Shown piece after piece: positions 10,080 to 22,057 of a stretch of 64,000 nt of DNA. Within the stretch, counting starts at the first letter, position 1. Each line of letters opens with the position of its first letter. The notes beneath the pieces are model-generated. The model ran no database searches and was not told the DNA's origin. It worked only from the letters and a program-made list of their open reading frames with translations. A program made the position numbers and the translations under genes. Source of the stretch: Rhabdophis nuchalis. Its lineage: Eukaryota; Chordata; Lepidosauria; Squamata; Natricidae. The stretch covers positions 334,706,919 to 334,770,918 of the forward strand of contig CM077643.1 of NCBI GenBank assembly GCA_039707465.1, given 5' to 3'.

Positions 10080-10725
10080 AGTACCTGGCTCAACAGTAGT
10101 AACTGTGACAGGGACCTTGGAGTCCTAATCACATACCTATGAGCCAGCAGTGTGCAGCAGCTGCCAAAAAAGCCAACACAGTTCTAGGCTGCATTAATAG
10201 AGAGATAGAATCAACTTTATAAGGCCTTGGTAAGGCCACACTTGGAATACTGCATCCCGTTTTGGTTGCCACAATGTAAAAAAGACGTTGAGACTCTAGA
10301 AAGAGTGCAGAGAAGAGCATGATTAAGGGACTGGAGGCTAAAACATATAAAGAACAGTTGCTGGAATTGGGTATGTCTAGTTTAATAAAAAGAAAGACTA
10401 GGGGTGACATGGTAGCAGTGTTCCAATATGTCAGGTGTTGCCACAAAGAGGGGGGTCATGCTGTTCTCCAAAGCATCTGAAGGCAGGAGAAGAAGCAATG
10501 AATGCAAACCAATCAAGGAGAGAAACAACTTAGAACTAAGAAGAAATTTCCTGATGGAACAATTAATCAGTGGAACAACTTGCCTCCAGAAGTTGTGAAA
10601 GCCCCAACAGTGCAAGTTTTAAAGAAGAGATTAGAAAATTGGTCTGTATAGGATTTCCTGTCGAAGCAGGAGGTTGGACTAGAAGACCTCCAAGGTCCTT
10701 TGCAACTCTGTTAATCTATTATTCA
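10080..10725 (+). mobile_element. CR1 LINE fragment, older and decayed
   Basis: The plus strand can be followed through the CR1 block GACCTTGGAGTCCTAATC (DLGVLI), AAAAAAGCCAACACAGTTCT (KKANTVL), CACACTTGGAATACTGCATC (HLEYCI), GAAAGAGTGCAGAGAAGAGC and the 3' end AGGTTGGACTAGAAGACCTC. Frameshifts, stops and small deletions (for example between AGAGCA and TGATTAAG near 10320) break the frame. It starts further upstream in CR1 than the two young copies. Confidence 0.85.
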
Positions 10726-12346
10726 GCATACTGGCTGTTGCTGGAGAGGAAATATAACAAGTAAATCAAAGTTATAAAAAGACAAAAGTCTCAAACAATT
10801 AGAATGTTCCAGTACAAAATAATACTTTTCTTATCAGTTGCATCCATCACCTAGAAACATTTAATTATTATGTGCAGAACATTTTGCCATTACTGTAGCA
10901 ACTGTACATTGAAGAGAAGAAGAATGAGTGGCACACAGCCCAGTGAGGCATAAAGATAAGGCACAACATTGAATGGTTAAGGAAACCACAGTAGGTGGCT
11001 AACAAATATGGATCTTTTTTGAACTGGTCAAAACAGTCATAGTGACATATCCTGAAACTATCATTTTGGCACTGTTTGTATGTCTTCCATAGACATATAC
11101 TTTTCAACTAATTATTGATTTTTGGGAAAGCTCCACCCAGGACAGGAAGGGAAAAAGCATTTCCTCTTGTTCGCATCATTTTCTGCTCAAACTCAGCATT
11201 TAGTGACAGATTTCCTTTCATTAAAAATAGGACACCCAGACTCCAAAAAATCCCTCAATCCCATAATGTCTATGTGAAAGTAGATCTGTATTGAATGTAT
11301 TTTTAGGTAACACTTAGGATTACATGCAAAGTAACTTTGGCTGCAATCCTATGTGTTGCCTAAAATCTTCTGTAATGTGTAGTTGGGCTCTTATCTTGTA
11401 GACTTTGCTATACTGTGTTATTGTGGCTTATTAGACAAGTCCTCTTCTTGGATGGAATAGGATGTACAAGAGATGAAGCAATAGCAGGAAAAAGCTGAAT
11501 CCATGGTGCTGGGGCCTAACACTAAGAACGTGAAGGATCCATCCTTCACTATACCAATTGTCTAACCCTATACATGGGTTACATAAAAGGACATTCTCCA
11601 AGTTGACCTCACAATTGGAAGCCAAGAGAAAGAAAGATTAGGGAATGCAAAATTGTTTGGAAAGGCATTTTAGGAAAATGGCCTATTCTGAAATTACATT
11701 CTATCCAGGAGTAGATTACCACTCAAAGTAGGCTAATTTTTGCAATCAGCTCTGATTAGTACCATCTGTATTTAAGTATGGAGCTGCCAATATATAAGCT
11801 TCTACTGGAAAGCAGTCAAATGTAAAAAAAATGTATGCTTTAATGCTCTGCCTTGTAAAATCTTGGAAGAACTGGATATTTAATAAGACTTGATGATAAT
11901 TGATACTACTGATACTGAACCTAATTGTTTTGACCACTGGATCAGAGTTTGGCTGTATTGTTGTTTGCTGTCATTACTCTGTTGATTTTTGATTCCTAAC
12001 TTTCTTAGTATATTTCTTGACCTATTATGTCAACTTGAAATAGGACAATTTTAGTTCACAGTACAGGTTTATTGTTTGCCATTTTCTCCATGTCAGTGAT
12101 TGCATTTAACCTTGTTTACATTCCCATATTGAAGGACCTTGTCCTAAATATATAAATATAATAAAGTGACAGTAAGGAGATATGAAGGCAGGGTTGGAAT
12201 CTCAGTTTAATGCTTAGCCCAATAACTTCAGCTCATAGGAGTGATCTTGCAGATCTTGTGGACACAATCAATTTGGACTATTCTGGGAATTTCAGGATCT
12301 ACTCCAAGGCTTTATCACCTTTAGGACATCAGGATTTAATGGGTTT
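10726..12346. other. No gene seen
   Basis: AT-rich sequence. The frames on the minus strand (10868-11107, 11431-11625, 11746-11937) have no recognisable domains and no exon-like splice context. No repeat family was recognised with confidence. Confidence 0.5.
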
Positions 12347-12665
12347 TGTTAAGTTCTGAGGTAGAGAGGGAGTCCGGACACAGGCTAGTCAAACACAATG
12401 CGTTTATTCGCAAGCAAAGTAAAACAGTGGAGAATATTTACAGGCGGACAAAATGCGGTAGACAGGGGCTATTTATACACGAGCTGTCAAACGTGGAACC
12501 AATCAGGGCTCTCCCGGACCTATTTCCGCCAGGCGCGTCTGAGCCAATCAGGCGCGGCTGGCAGTTAGAGATTAGTTACTGGCTGTTGCCATGGCCCTAG
12601 GGGGAAGAGTGGAAGACCTGCGGCCGGTCGTATGTCGGGACCGGTCGCAAGTCGAGGACTCAACA
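12347..12665 (-). repeat. Solo LTR of the same Gypsy family, with 5-bp target duplication GGTTT
   Basis: Read on the minus strand it begins TGTTGAGTCCTCGAC at 12665 and ends with AACA at 12347. It matches the LTR at 2063-2398 in order: GCGACCGGTC, ACGACCGGCCGCAGGTCTTCC, the GCGCCTGATTGGCT region, GACAGCTCGTGTATAAATAG and the AATAAACGC-like region. Exact 5-bp repeats GGTTT flank it (12342-12346 and 12666-12670). No internal Gypsy sequence is present, so the element was lost by LTR-LTR recombination. At 319 bp it is slightly shorter than the other copy. Confidence 0.92.
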
Positions 12666-12753
12666 GGTTTCAAGATAATTGTCTAATTATCTAATTGGCT
12701 AATCCTTTCAACTCAAAAGTGCCTTGGTGCTTCTGATACGAATGGGCCCAGAT

Positions 12754-12914
12754 CAGAGGTGGGTTGCTCCTTGTTCGGCCTAGATTGGGCGAACTGGTAG
12801 TGGCGGTGGCAGGAGGCTCCACCCACCTTCCCGGATGCTTCTGTGCATGTGCAGAAGCATTGCACGCATGTGCATGAGCGAACTGGTATTTTAAAAAATG
12901 GAAACCCACCACTG
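12754..12914 (+). mobile_element. hAT-type miniature element with perfect 8-bp target duplication GCCCAGAT
   Basis: The ends are CAGAGGTGGGTT and AACCCACCACTG, imperfect inverted repeats of the CAGTGGTGGG family. Exact copies of GCCCAGAT flank it (12746-12753 and 12915-12922). The 161-bp interior has a CATGTGCAGAAGCATTGCAC-type inverted block. No coding capacity. Confidence 0.9.
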
Positions 12915-13084
12915 GCCCAGATCCATATGGACCCTGGCTGATAGACAGTAAGATGCAGAAACAACATAGATATAATAACAATAAAGAATAAAAAACATAT
13001 ATATATATATATTTAAAAGTGCACTAACAACAGAAGAGAATATATGTACTCAAGGTTGAACTTCATGTTCTCTGAACTTGGTTT

Positions 13085-13805
13085 TTTTTGGGGGTTTTTT
13101 TTTGCTTGCAGATGCTTTGTTATCCAACAAGTTAATATCATCAGTTCTAGTAAGTGTGGTGTTTACATCCTGCCATTTTTGATGGAGGTGTGATTTTCTC
13201 CTTGTTAGTTCCTTAATTAGGGTATTGTTTTCTGCTTGATTGTTTGTCTAGATTTAATCCGTGCATTTAGGGCTGTTGGCGTGCTGGAGAGAATGTGTTC
13301 TGGTTTTTGTTTTGTTTCCTTCTTAGATGTATGTTGTGTTTTTTAAATGGTGTATATAGTTTATTTCTGTGTGTCTATTGATGGCTCTGATTTGTCTGAA
13401 TGCTAAGCTTCCAGGAATTTCCTAAGACTTTGGGTCCAACATGCTCGCAGTTTCACAGTTGAAATTGTTGTTGAGTCTGTCCATGTGTCATGTGATTAAG
13501 GAGCTTTCATGGTGTCTTCTGCTTGCATTGTGGTTGTTACAGTCCTCACACGATATGTTGTAGATAAATCCTGTTTCTTCTTCTTGGGCAACTGGGTCTT
13601 TTGGTTTACTTAAAATGTTTTGGAGGGTTTTAGTGTCCTATAATGTCATGTGATTAAAACAGTGTGTTCATTGTTTCTGAGATGTTTGTGATGTATGGCA
13701 ATCTATCCCTTTAATAGTTTGTGCTGGTCATGGATTAAGTGATCAGGCTTTTTTTGATAAAGTTGCATGGGTATCCATTTTGCTGGAAGTTGAACAGGCA
13801 GTCTA
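13085..13805 (-). mobile_element. Penelope-like element remnant with GIY-YIG-type coding trace
   Basis: The minus strand of about 13535-13580 reads EETGFIYNISCEDCNN, resembling the start of the GIY-YIG endonuclease of Penelope-like elements (the usual family pattern is a short Y-x-I-x-C-x-x-C block). Downstream pieces (HHESSLITHH, then a NFNCET stretch, then EFPGSL-like sequence in another frame) match the second copy at 50440-50960 in the same order. The tail near 13090-13150 (AAACAAAGCATCTGCAAGC on the minus strand) also matches that copy. Many frameshifts. A DIRS or other element with a related nuclease cannot be excluded. Confidence 0.55.
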
Positions 13806-15565
13806 TTTCCTTTTCTATAAAATAAAATTTTGTTTATTGTCTTCAACTGTATGATTATGTGATAGCAAAAAAAAAGGCTTATGATTCACAGATACATACA
13901 CACCCATCACTAGAGTTTGGTGATCATTTGAAATTTGCATAAATATCTTCAGCAAACGGAGATTGCAGGCTGTCAAACAGATGAGATAACGTGCAGAGGA
14001 ACACAATGGTACAAATTCCATCTAAGTAATTGTGTCCTACGGCTGACAAAAGTACATAAATCACAGTTTCTGCATCAAAATGTCATGACATGCATTTTGC
14101 CACCTACCCCAGATACATGTGGTAATTTATAATACTTATGCTGGACACTGTAATCTAATAGTTACATACTTCTTTTTTTGAACCTTACTGTATCTGAAAA
14201 TATAAGACCAAACCCTTGACTTCTTTATTTATCGGTTATGCAACTAGAACCCAGAAATAACTGAGATATAAATATAGCTCTTTTGAATGCTTTCTATTTT
14301 GACAGGGATTATGGCTCTTCAAGGATATCAGACTGGAAATACTTACATTTTACCCTAACTTGATGTAGTGCAATTGCTTTTAAAATAAAACTTCAAATAC
14401 CAATGAGGTATTGGGGCCACTTAGTTTTTTTTCTATAGCTTTTCTCTATATTCACAGCTGTTCTGCTTTTTATATACAACAGTATGGCCAGGAGGCAAAC
14501 AGGTCTGATTAATGTATCTGTTAATAGAAGATCTGAGGCCTACTACTCTGTTTTTTCATACTGGAAAACAGTTGTCCTTCCTCTTTTTGTGTCTCTACTA
14601 GAAACTTTTGCTCATTTGAAACAACTGAATTGTATCCCAGCCTAGGCCACCAGTGCAATATTGCTGGATCTTTCTATGCCAATAAATGGTGTGTCTTGTT
14701 AATCTTTGGCCTTGCATGACCATGGGATTCAGGTTCTTATGTTATGAGGGAAAGACAGTGTTTATTCTCTGATGGAGAATAGTCTTACTGGCAAGAAAGT
14801 AGAAAAATAGCTTGGCTGCTTGCAGGTTCCATTACTTACTAAAGATCTGAAGAATTTCTTGTTTAAACCATATGCATTTATTTATTATAGTCCTACTCCC
14901 TCTTTTTTTTAATGAAGCTTGGTTGGACATGTCTGATTCTCATTTTCATCCTCTGTTTTGTTCAAAACAACCTCATGCATAGGCTAAAATAGGATGACTG
15001 ACACATGATTGCCAGTAAGTTACATAGCTGGGTGGTTGATATAGAAAATGATATAGAGAATGCAAGTCTTTCCAATACAGAGTGAAACTAGCCTTGTAAC
15101 CAATCAATGCTGCTTTCAGGTAAACCCAAGTAATACTTTTATTCTTCATTCATTAGTTATAACCTGTATTTCTGTAAAGGGTATAACATAAAGAAGAGTT
15201 AGACTAAATTTACTTAAAATTATATAATAAATCAAATTCATCTTTGTTTTAAAAACAAAGATAAATTCTGAATTATCAGTGAAGTAGATATAAATTATTG
15301 AAATGAGTTGCAACCAATAATGGGATATAATCCATTAGGACGGTGTAGACACAGGAGATATTGATATAAATACAGGCTAGTTAGAGCATTAGTCTTCCTT
15401 ATAATGATGAATGGGTGTAAACGTTGGACACCAAGAATGGTTGATCAAAGAAGAGTTGATGCCTTTGAATTCTGCTACTGGTGTAAATTAGTATACCATG
15501 GATAGCCAGAGTAACAGACAGGTGGTAAATCATATAAAACCTGACACATCACTAGAACCTTAAAA
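13806..15565. other. No gene seen
   Basis: AT-rich sequence without recognisable coding content. A stretch near 14930-15020 vaguely resembles a decayed tRNA-SINE but lacks a clear B box, so it is not called. Confidence 0.45.
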
Positions 15566-15792
15566 TCATGTCTGGTCTGGTTTACCTCACCCATGCCATG
15601 CCCACCAAGCCACGCTCACCAGACCAGGCCCACAAGTCACGCTCACCAGACCAGGCCCACAAGTCACGCTCACCAGACCAGACCCACAAGTCACGTTCAC
15701 CAAACCAGGCGCACAAGTCACGCTCACCAGACAAGGCCCACCAAGCCACACCCACAGAACCAGTAGTAAAAAAAATTTGAATCCCACCACTG
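15566..15792 (-). mobile_element. hAT-type element of the CAGTGGTGGG family, minus strand, internally expanded
   Basis: The right end reads GAATCCCACCACTG, the exact complement of the family start, and the interior is the complement of the GGTGGGTGTGGCTTGGTGG block of the plus-strand copies. The other end near 15566 is poorly conserved, and no 8-bp duplication of ATTTACAA (15793-15800) was found on the left. Most of the interior is a minisatellite (15611-15745). Confidence 0.65.
15611..15745. repeat. 27-bp minisatellite, five units
   Basis: Five head-to-tail 27-bp units start CACGCTCACCAGACCAGGCC. Units 1 and 2 are identical, units 3 to 5 carry a few substitutions. Because 27 is divisible by three, it gives an open frame with a nine-residue repeat (HKSRSPDQA), which is a by-product of the expansion and not a gene. 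Confidence 0.9.
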
Positions 15793-18700
15793 ATTTACAA
15801 TACAATATCCCTTTGGGATCAGCCGAGAATTCTGAAGCAACTGAAGGTTGCAAAAATATTTTTGAAACTTTCATTTGAATATCTGATCCCTTGTTAATTG
15901 TTAGATGATTTTAAAAACATGACACTCAATATTCAAATCATCATAGCAAGCATCATTCCTTGGAGGATGTCACACACAAAAATCCTTTGTTCAGGTTACT
16001 TGTTTCCACAAGCAAATTAAACAGTTCTTGTTTTGCAGGTATTAGAAATCCATTTTCAAGTTGGTGAAGTATTTCTCATAAAGAAACAGTGATTGGACAT
16101 ATAAATACTTGTTTATAGCATGCAGTGCGTGCCAACATGCCACAAAACCATCTGAGCTTGAGAAATAAAAATTGTGCCAAGGAAGCCTGATCATAACTCT
16201 ACTCTTTTGGTACACAGACAGAGAAAAATATCTAATGCAAAGTGGGTGGCTTGGAAGCAACAACTTAGTATCTCATTATGAGCAAGTACCACTTATTGCT
16301 TAGCTAACAATGCAGGTGGTCATGTGCGATATTTTGAATGTTGTCTTAATATCTGGTAAAAGCTGTCAGTAATATATTCCTACAACTTTATGCAAATGTG
16401 ATTCTCAGATCTAGCATAATCACAGCACCTTATGCCCTCAAGTGCTATTACAACTTTTCCTCTTCCCTCCCCAAAACATTAGAGGCCAATATCCTTGCAT
16501 TCCTTCTGAACTGCAACCTTCCACCACTTGAGATTGATGTATTAAAAAGCACAGTAGTTCTGCAGTGTTTGGATGTTTGGAAACAAGCCTTGAAGGAATT
16601 TTATTGAATTAGGCCAACTCCTTGGTCTGAGAATTGAGACTCCAGCTTGAAAATGTTGTGGCAATCAATCTGTTCTTAATTTTGCTCCATTCCAGTGGTT
16701 TTTAACTTTCATTTTTTTAATGCTGTTTAGGGAAACTGTCGAAGAACAGAACACCAGTAACCCTATTTTTTCTCCAAAATAGCAAAAAGACAGATTGATG
16801 ATTGCATAAGCTTTTGGATCAGTGTTTGTTTTATCTGATGGTTAAAAGCATAGTTATTATATAAACATAAAGAGTTGTTGGTAATGTGGGAAAAGGAAGA
16901 GAAGATTAGTAAATATGAGGGAAATTGAAAATTACTTTCAGTAACCTTCAACAAAAATAGTAGTTAGAAGTATTAAATTGTAGATTCAGGAATTATTTGC
17001 TCTCTTCTGACAAATATGCTATTAATATTAAGTAGTATGTCATAATTGCGGTAGAATGTGCTAATATTTTGGTAATACGTTGCTGTTTTTAAAAAAAAAT
17101 ATTAATTGCACATAAATAATTTGGTACACATAATTCTGGTTTTTTAAAGATGTGGCCTCTAAATCACCTAAAGACCTCTGTTATTGTTTTGTTTTCTGAT
17201 GAAATCAGTCTACATTTTCTAAAGAATGGGTGAGGTCTGTGACAGCATTCCCTGGAGAGTTGAAATATCTCTATCCAAACTCCCTACTGCTTCTGAATGT
17301 TAACATTTCTGTTGTCATTTCTATATCCATTTATTCTTTTGCCTATAAATTGACTAGTCTGTTGATTGTCAAGCTTAATGGAAAATTGCTAAGAGATGAC
17401 AGCAAACTTATGTTTGAGATGATGTTCTGGCTAATAATTGGTCCTCTAGAAGGACCAGAATTGCTGAAAGATTTGACTACTGTTTTTGTGTCACTGAGGC
17501 AAATCTGTTTTTTGCTACTTGGCAGGCTATAAGCAAGTACAAATCTATCATCCAGTATTTGTAGGCAAAAAATATTATGCACCTTCACAGCAATGTGGAG
17601 AAGGAACAGTTGCTTCAGTGTTGTTGAAGCCTGATAGAATTTGAGGTGCTTCAGGTCTGTGCATCTAGATAACAAAACTTCCATAAATGCATCTTAGGTG
17701 GAGAAGAGGCTTCTGGGAGGATCAACTGTTTTGGGGAGGGTGAATGCAACATGAAAATCTCTGTATCTGACCAAAGGCTTTGCTATTCACACATCTCAGT
17801 CTACAAAAAAACAGAGATGCTCATATAAAGGTTTTATTCCATTAGTTTTGCACACATGTTTTATTATTTCCCCATCCAACAAATACTCTCGTAGTAGGCC
17901 TCCCAAATTATCTCAATGAGGGACACCTCTGAAGCAGATTAGTTTTTTTTTAGTCCTCCTATAATTTCCCCCCTGCTAACCTCAAACATCTGTGAAGACC
18001 ATCATTACTTTTTTTTTGTATCACCAGACATCCATGCTGTGTTTTTAAATAAACCAGATCTATGTCAGAGCAAGCACAGGCTCCTTCCTCTCCTTGTAAA
18101 TGTTTAAAGCATTAGAAAACAAAAAAAGTCAAAGCTTTTAAAATAAAAAAACAAGACTTCTAAAAAGCAGAATTAGGTTAGGCTCACTTTTGTCGCTGAA
18201 GAAATGCCCCAGAGGTGCATCAATGAAGCATTTCTTTGTTAAAAACACCAAAATACTCTTCAGAACTGTCTGAAGTTGCTTGGATGGTTTCGAAGGGGCT
18301 CTTGGACAGGTGCAGAAGTTTTACTCCTATATTTACTTCACAGATGTCACACAGACACAGCTCAACAATCAAGGGGCATCTTCAGGGTGTGATTTAAAAA
18401 AAGTCAGGATGGTGACCACAGTGATCTAAGCTCTGGCTGTTTTATATATGTGTTGCATGTGAAACACATCTTTTTTTAAAAAAAAGTTGAGCTTTAATCA
18501 TGAGGTTACAGCTGCCATCTTGACTTTTATTTAAAATCGGGCCTAAGGACAGTCCTATCATCTAGAGTAGAATCCTTTCTGCAGGCAAGAATAAATGTTC
18601 ATGGTCCATGAAAAAGGGTGTAAGTGATGTAAAGGTTTATCTCTTCAGAGGTTTAAGCTAATTGCAAAGTTATTCTGCTTTTCCTTCTATTTAGGAAGCT

Positions 18701-20089
18701 TTTGGTGCAGTGTTTGGTGGCCTTGAAACCAAGGTCTCTTGAAAACTGCTAGCTCCCAATTCAACCCTTAAAAAACAGAAACTTACTTTTAATCAACAAT
18801 TATATGGTCTTACTGATGTTATTTCCGTTAACGTCTTCCAATATTTCAGAAATCAATCAGGACTTGAAAAAGTATTTGTGGTGGGTGAGGGGAAGAGACA
18901 ATGTCACCCTTTGTGGTGAAACTACTTTAGAGTTCTATTCCTTGGCACAGCATATTCTCATGTACAAGATATAAACACATCAGAATTATGATACTAAGCT
19001 GATACTTTGTTTTACAGCATGCTAGCATCCATTACTTGCTTTTTTTTGTCTGAATTATCTTTCAATGTATTAGTTCTAAATCAACACATTAATAAAAGAT
19101 GCTGCTTTAGTACTTAAACAGCTTCTTTGAATTTTGATGGGGAGGAATATAATTGGATGTTATCAGCATACAAAGCCAAACAAAGTCTCACCCTTTTCCA
19201 TAAATATCAACAAATGCCTGTTTGGCTCAGTAGACATACAAATTACTGTTAATTCTAAGCAGTTGCCTCAAGAATTAATGCAACATTTAAGGACAAGGTC
19301 TATCTGCAATACATCTCTAATTATTATGCAACTGACCATTCAGCACAGATGGTGCTTGGTAGTAATGCTGTGATTGCTGAGGAGAAATAATGTGGCCTAA
19401 AAGGCATGTTTTGTTTTTAAAGGAATGTGTTTTTGCATGGTGTAGTGAAACGTGGATGCAAATTCCTCTCATTAGGACACATTCTTGTGAAATGATTTAC
19501 TATCCCAGCTGGGATTTGACTCCTAAAGAGAATTCCAGATTTGCCCCTTGTTGGCATTGGCTCCATTTCAGTGAAGAATGCTGCCTTCTGAGAAAAGACA
19601 GATGTGGATGAAGAAGGCAAGGAATGGAAGATGGGGAGAATATGCTTGATCAGCATGTTACATGTGATAGCTGTCTTTCTCATCTGTCTGTGCTATTAAA
19701 ACTATGGGGAAAGAAGTTTTCAAACAAGAAAAATCCTCAGGACTTACTATGAGTCAGGCTTCAGCCTGGGCTGTTGTTTTGGTGTCAGAACATGTACTGG
19801 AATGCGAAGTAATAAGAAAAGTGTGTCTCCGAGCAAGTTCAGAGGATATTTCTATCCCTGTGAGACAACAAATGTCAGGGCATACATCCCAAGTTTGCCT
19901 GGGGAAAGATTTAATTAATTTCCCCTGTAAGGCAATGCTTATTTTCAAAATGAAACTCTGAGTGTATGGACATCTCTACCATTCCAAGACTTAAAGGATG
20001 TGTACAGTTCCCATAGTTGTTTAAGGTATGTATGGATGCCTATAGTGATATTTTAAGTTTCTTAGCTGGCGACATGAATGCACATGTTG
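15793..20089. other. 4.3 kb without recognisable genes or repeats
   Basis: AT-rich sequence with scattered poly-A and poly-T runs. The longer frames (17230-17532 plus, 17343-17684 minus, 19417-19683 minus, 19704-19961 plus) show no domain or convincing splice structure. The low density of young repeats sets it apart from the rest of the window. Confidence 0.45.
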
Positions 20090-20790
20090 TTCTGTGTGCA
20101 GACAATGCTTGTTGCGATTGAGAGAGAACATTAGATTGCACAAAGTAACAAGGAACATGGATTTAAAAATAAATGTATCAAAGACCCAGGCACTCGTGTT
20201 TGATGGGGAAAATGAAAAAAATGATATATCAATGGTGAAAATCTAGACCATGTAATCATATTTGTAGATTAGTATGTTTTCTAAAGGTAGAGAAAAAGTT
20301 GAAGATATTTTAAGATATGGACGTTCTGTTTAAAAGTTGAGGGTAATATATGTGTGTGGGTTGCATATGAATGTTGAAACAAGTAAAACAGCTATGTAAT
20401 GAGCTATGTGCTTCTTACGTTTTATATGGAAGAGTTCAGTATGTCACAAGAAGGCATTAAACTGTATCCAATGAAAATGGGTTACTTAATAAGTAAAGCA
20501 ATAAGAGACAGGGTCAAAAATGAAGGGATGATGAATAAATATTGATTACATATGAAACAGGAGTGACTGTTATAAAAGAAATACATTGAGGTGGCTTGGT
20601 CATAAAGGGACAATGAATGGAATTCAAATCGAGCAACAAATATGTGACAGAAGAGTGGATGGATTATGAAGACAAAGGAAGGGGAAGATCAAGAAAGTCA
20701 TTGATGAATGAACTTGATGAAATTCCTCCAAAGAAAAATGGGAGAAATTTTAAAAAACAATAGGCATCGTGTGAATCATTGTATGGATGT
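20090..20790 (+). mobile_element. Decayed non-LTR retrotransposon, 3' part of the reverse transcriptase frame
   Basis: Short in-frame pieces appear in the order of a LINE C-terminus: RNMDLKINVSKTQALVF (motif D-like), then after several frameshifts an IRDRVKNEG-like piece and a stretch reading LRWLGH-like about 20590-20610. This layout fits RTE-like or related LINEs, but the copy is too degraded to assign to a clade. No clear 3' tail. Confidence 0.5.
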
Positions 20791-21949
20791 GATGAAAACA
20801 AAAAGTATTTGCAAGACAAAAAAAGTATGAATAGATATAGTAAATTGTGGCTGGTTTACACTAAATTAAGTTTATTTCCTTTCCTTTTCTTATCTGATGC
20901 CTTTATTGGCTTGCTTTTTGTTACTCTTTCTATACTTTGCATAATTTGCAGCCCCCAAAGGGAATAGTGTGATAGATATGTATGATTGCAAAGACTGTAC
21001 TCGCAATGTGAACCTGACAGGTTGAAAATCCCTAATAGTTGTAGGGAAACATTGATGATTTAGGTTCCAAATCCTGCTTCATCATCCGGTTTCTGAATAG
21101 ACATGTATAGAATCATCAGCTAATGCCATGTGGGTCCAAAGCAGAAATCTGGATGCTTATTCTACCTCTACCCATTTTTTTAAAGCACATTGGTCCTAAA
21201 ACATCTAATTTCATCTTGTGGCTGATCATGATACAAGAGTCTGCATCACCTCAATTAGCTTGATTAAATAAGCTTATTTTTCAGTCTCTGAAATTGATTT
21301 GAGCTTTGTAAAATAGAATGCATGTGCGTCTTTGTGTGACTTCGCAGTGTAGCTTTGTTATAGCAAATGCCAAAAGGGAAAAAGTCAGGAAACAAACCAT
21401 GATTTCATCTTGCACAGCTGTGAGTTAAATTTAAGCAAGCACATATGAGTGTTAGTGGCAGTCCTGAAATATGAGCAAAGGAAATTGTGGTATTTCAGAA
21501 TCAGGAAAATGGAAACAGTTTGTTTTGTTCTTATAGCGAAAAAACAAGAATTCCGATTTAAAAGTGGGTATGCTTACCAAAGCCATTCATATCACATAGA
21601 GAATTGTATTTATTTCCTTCAAAATGTATAACAGATTATGATTCCAGACCTTGGAAATATCCTCAGTGCACTCACTCTGAATCTATATTTCTTTGGGAGT
21701 AAGGTTTGAGAATGCGTAAATTTCAACTAGAAGCTGAAAATGTTCTTAAACTAAAAAACAGCATTGCTGCAGCAATATGTATAAGCAGAATACTCTAATG
21801 TTTGTATTTTGTCGCTGCTTCCCTAAATCTTATCTATTATTTTTATTAACTATATTAAAAAATATTTTTAGATTTAGAAATACTCAAAATGTTTTTTTCC
21901 TGCCCACTTCACTAAAAACCATACTTCCTTCACTAAAATTGCTTTAGAG
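20791..21949. other. No gene seen
   Basis: AT-rich sequence between a LINE fossil and a hAT miniature element. The frames at 20779-20967 and 21449-21631 have no recognisable content. Confidence 0.45.
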
Positions 21950-22057
21950 CAGGGGTCTCCAACCTTTGCAACTTTAAGTCTGAAGGACTTCAGGTCCCAG
22001 ACTAGTCTGGGAGCTGAAGTCCTTCAGATTTAAAGTTGCAAAGTTTGGAGACCCCTG
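21950..22057. mobile_element. hAT-type palindromic miniature element (108 bp) with perfect 8-bp target duplication CTTTAGAG
   Basis: The two halves are near-complete inverted repeats: CAGGGGTCTCCAACCTTTGC from the left against the complement of the right end ending in GGAGACCCCTG. The whole element can fold into one hairpin. Exact CTTTAGAG copies flank it (21942-21949 and 22058-22065). Related copies are at 53909-54044 and 63291-63446. Confidence 0.93.

Noticed and set aside
15611..15745. Possible CRISPR-like array
   Set aside because: Units are directly joined with no spacers, in a vertebrate transposon.
15568..15780. 70-codon frame with HKSRSPDQA repeats
   Set aside because: Produced by a 27-bp minisatellite within a transposon.
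15793..20089. Short frames as possible exons of an upstream gene such as TTC27
   Set aside because: No frame shows TPR-like or other recognisable protein sequence flanked by good splice sites.
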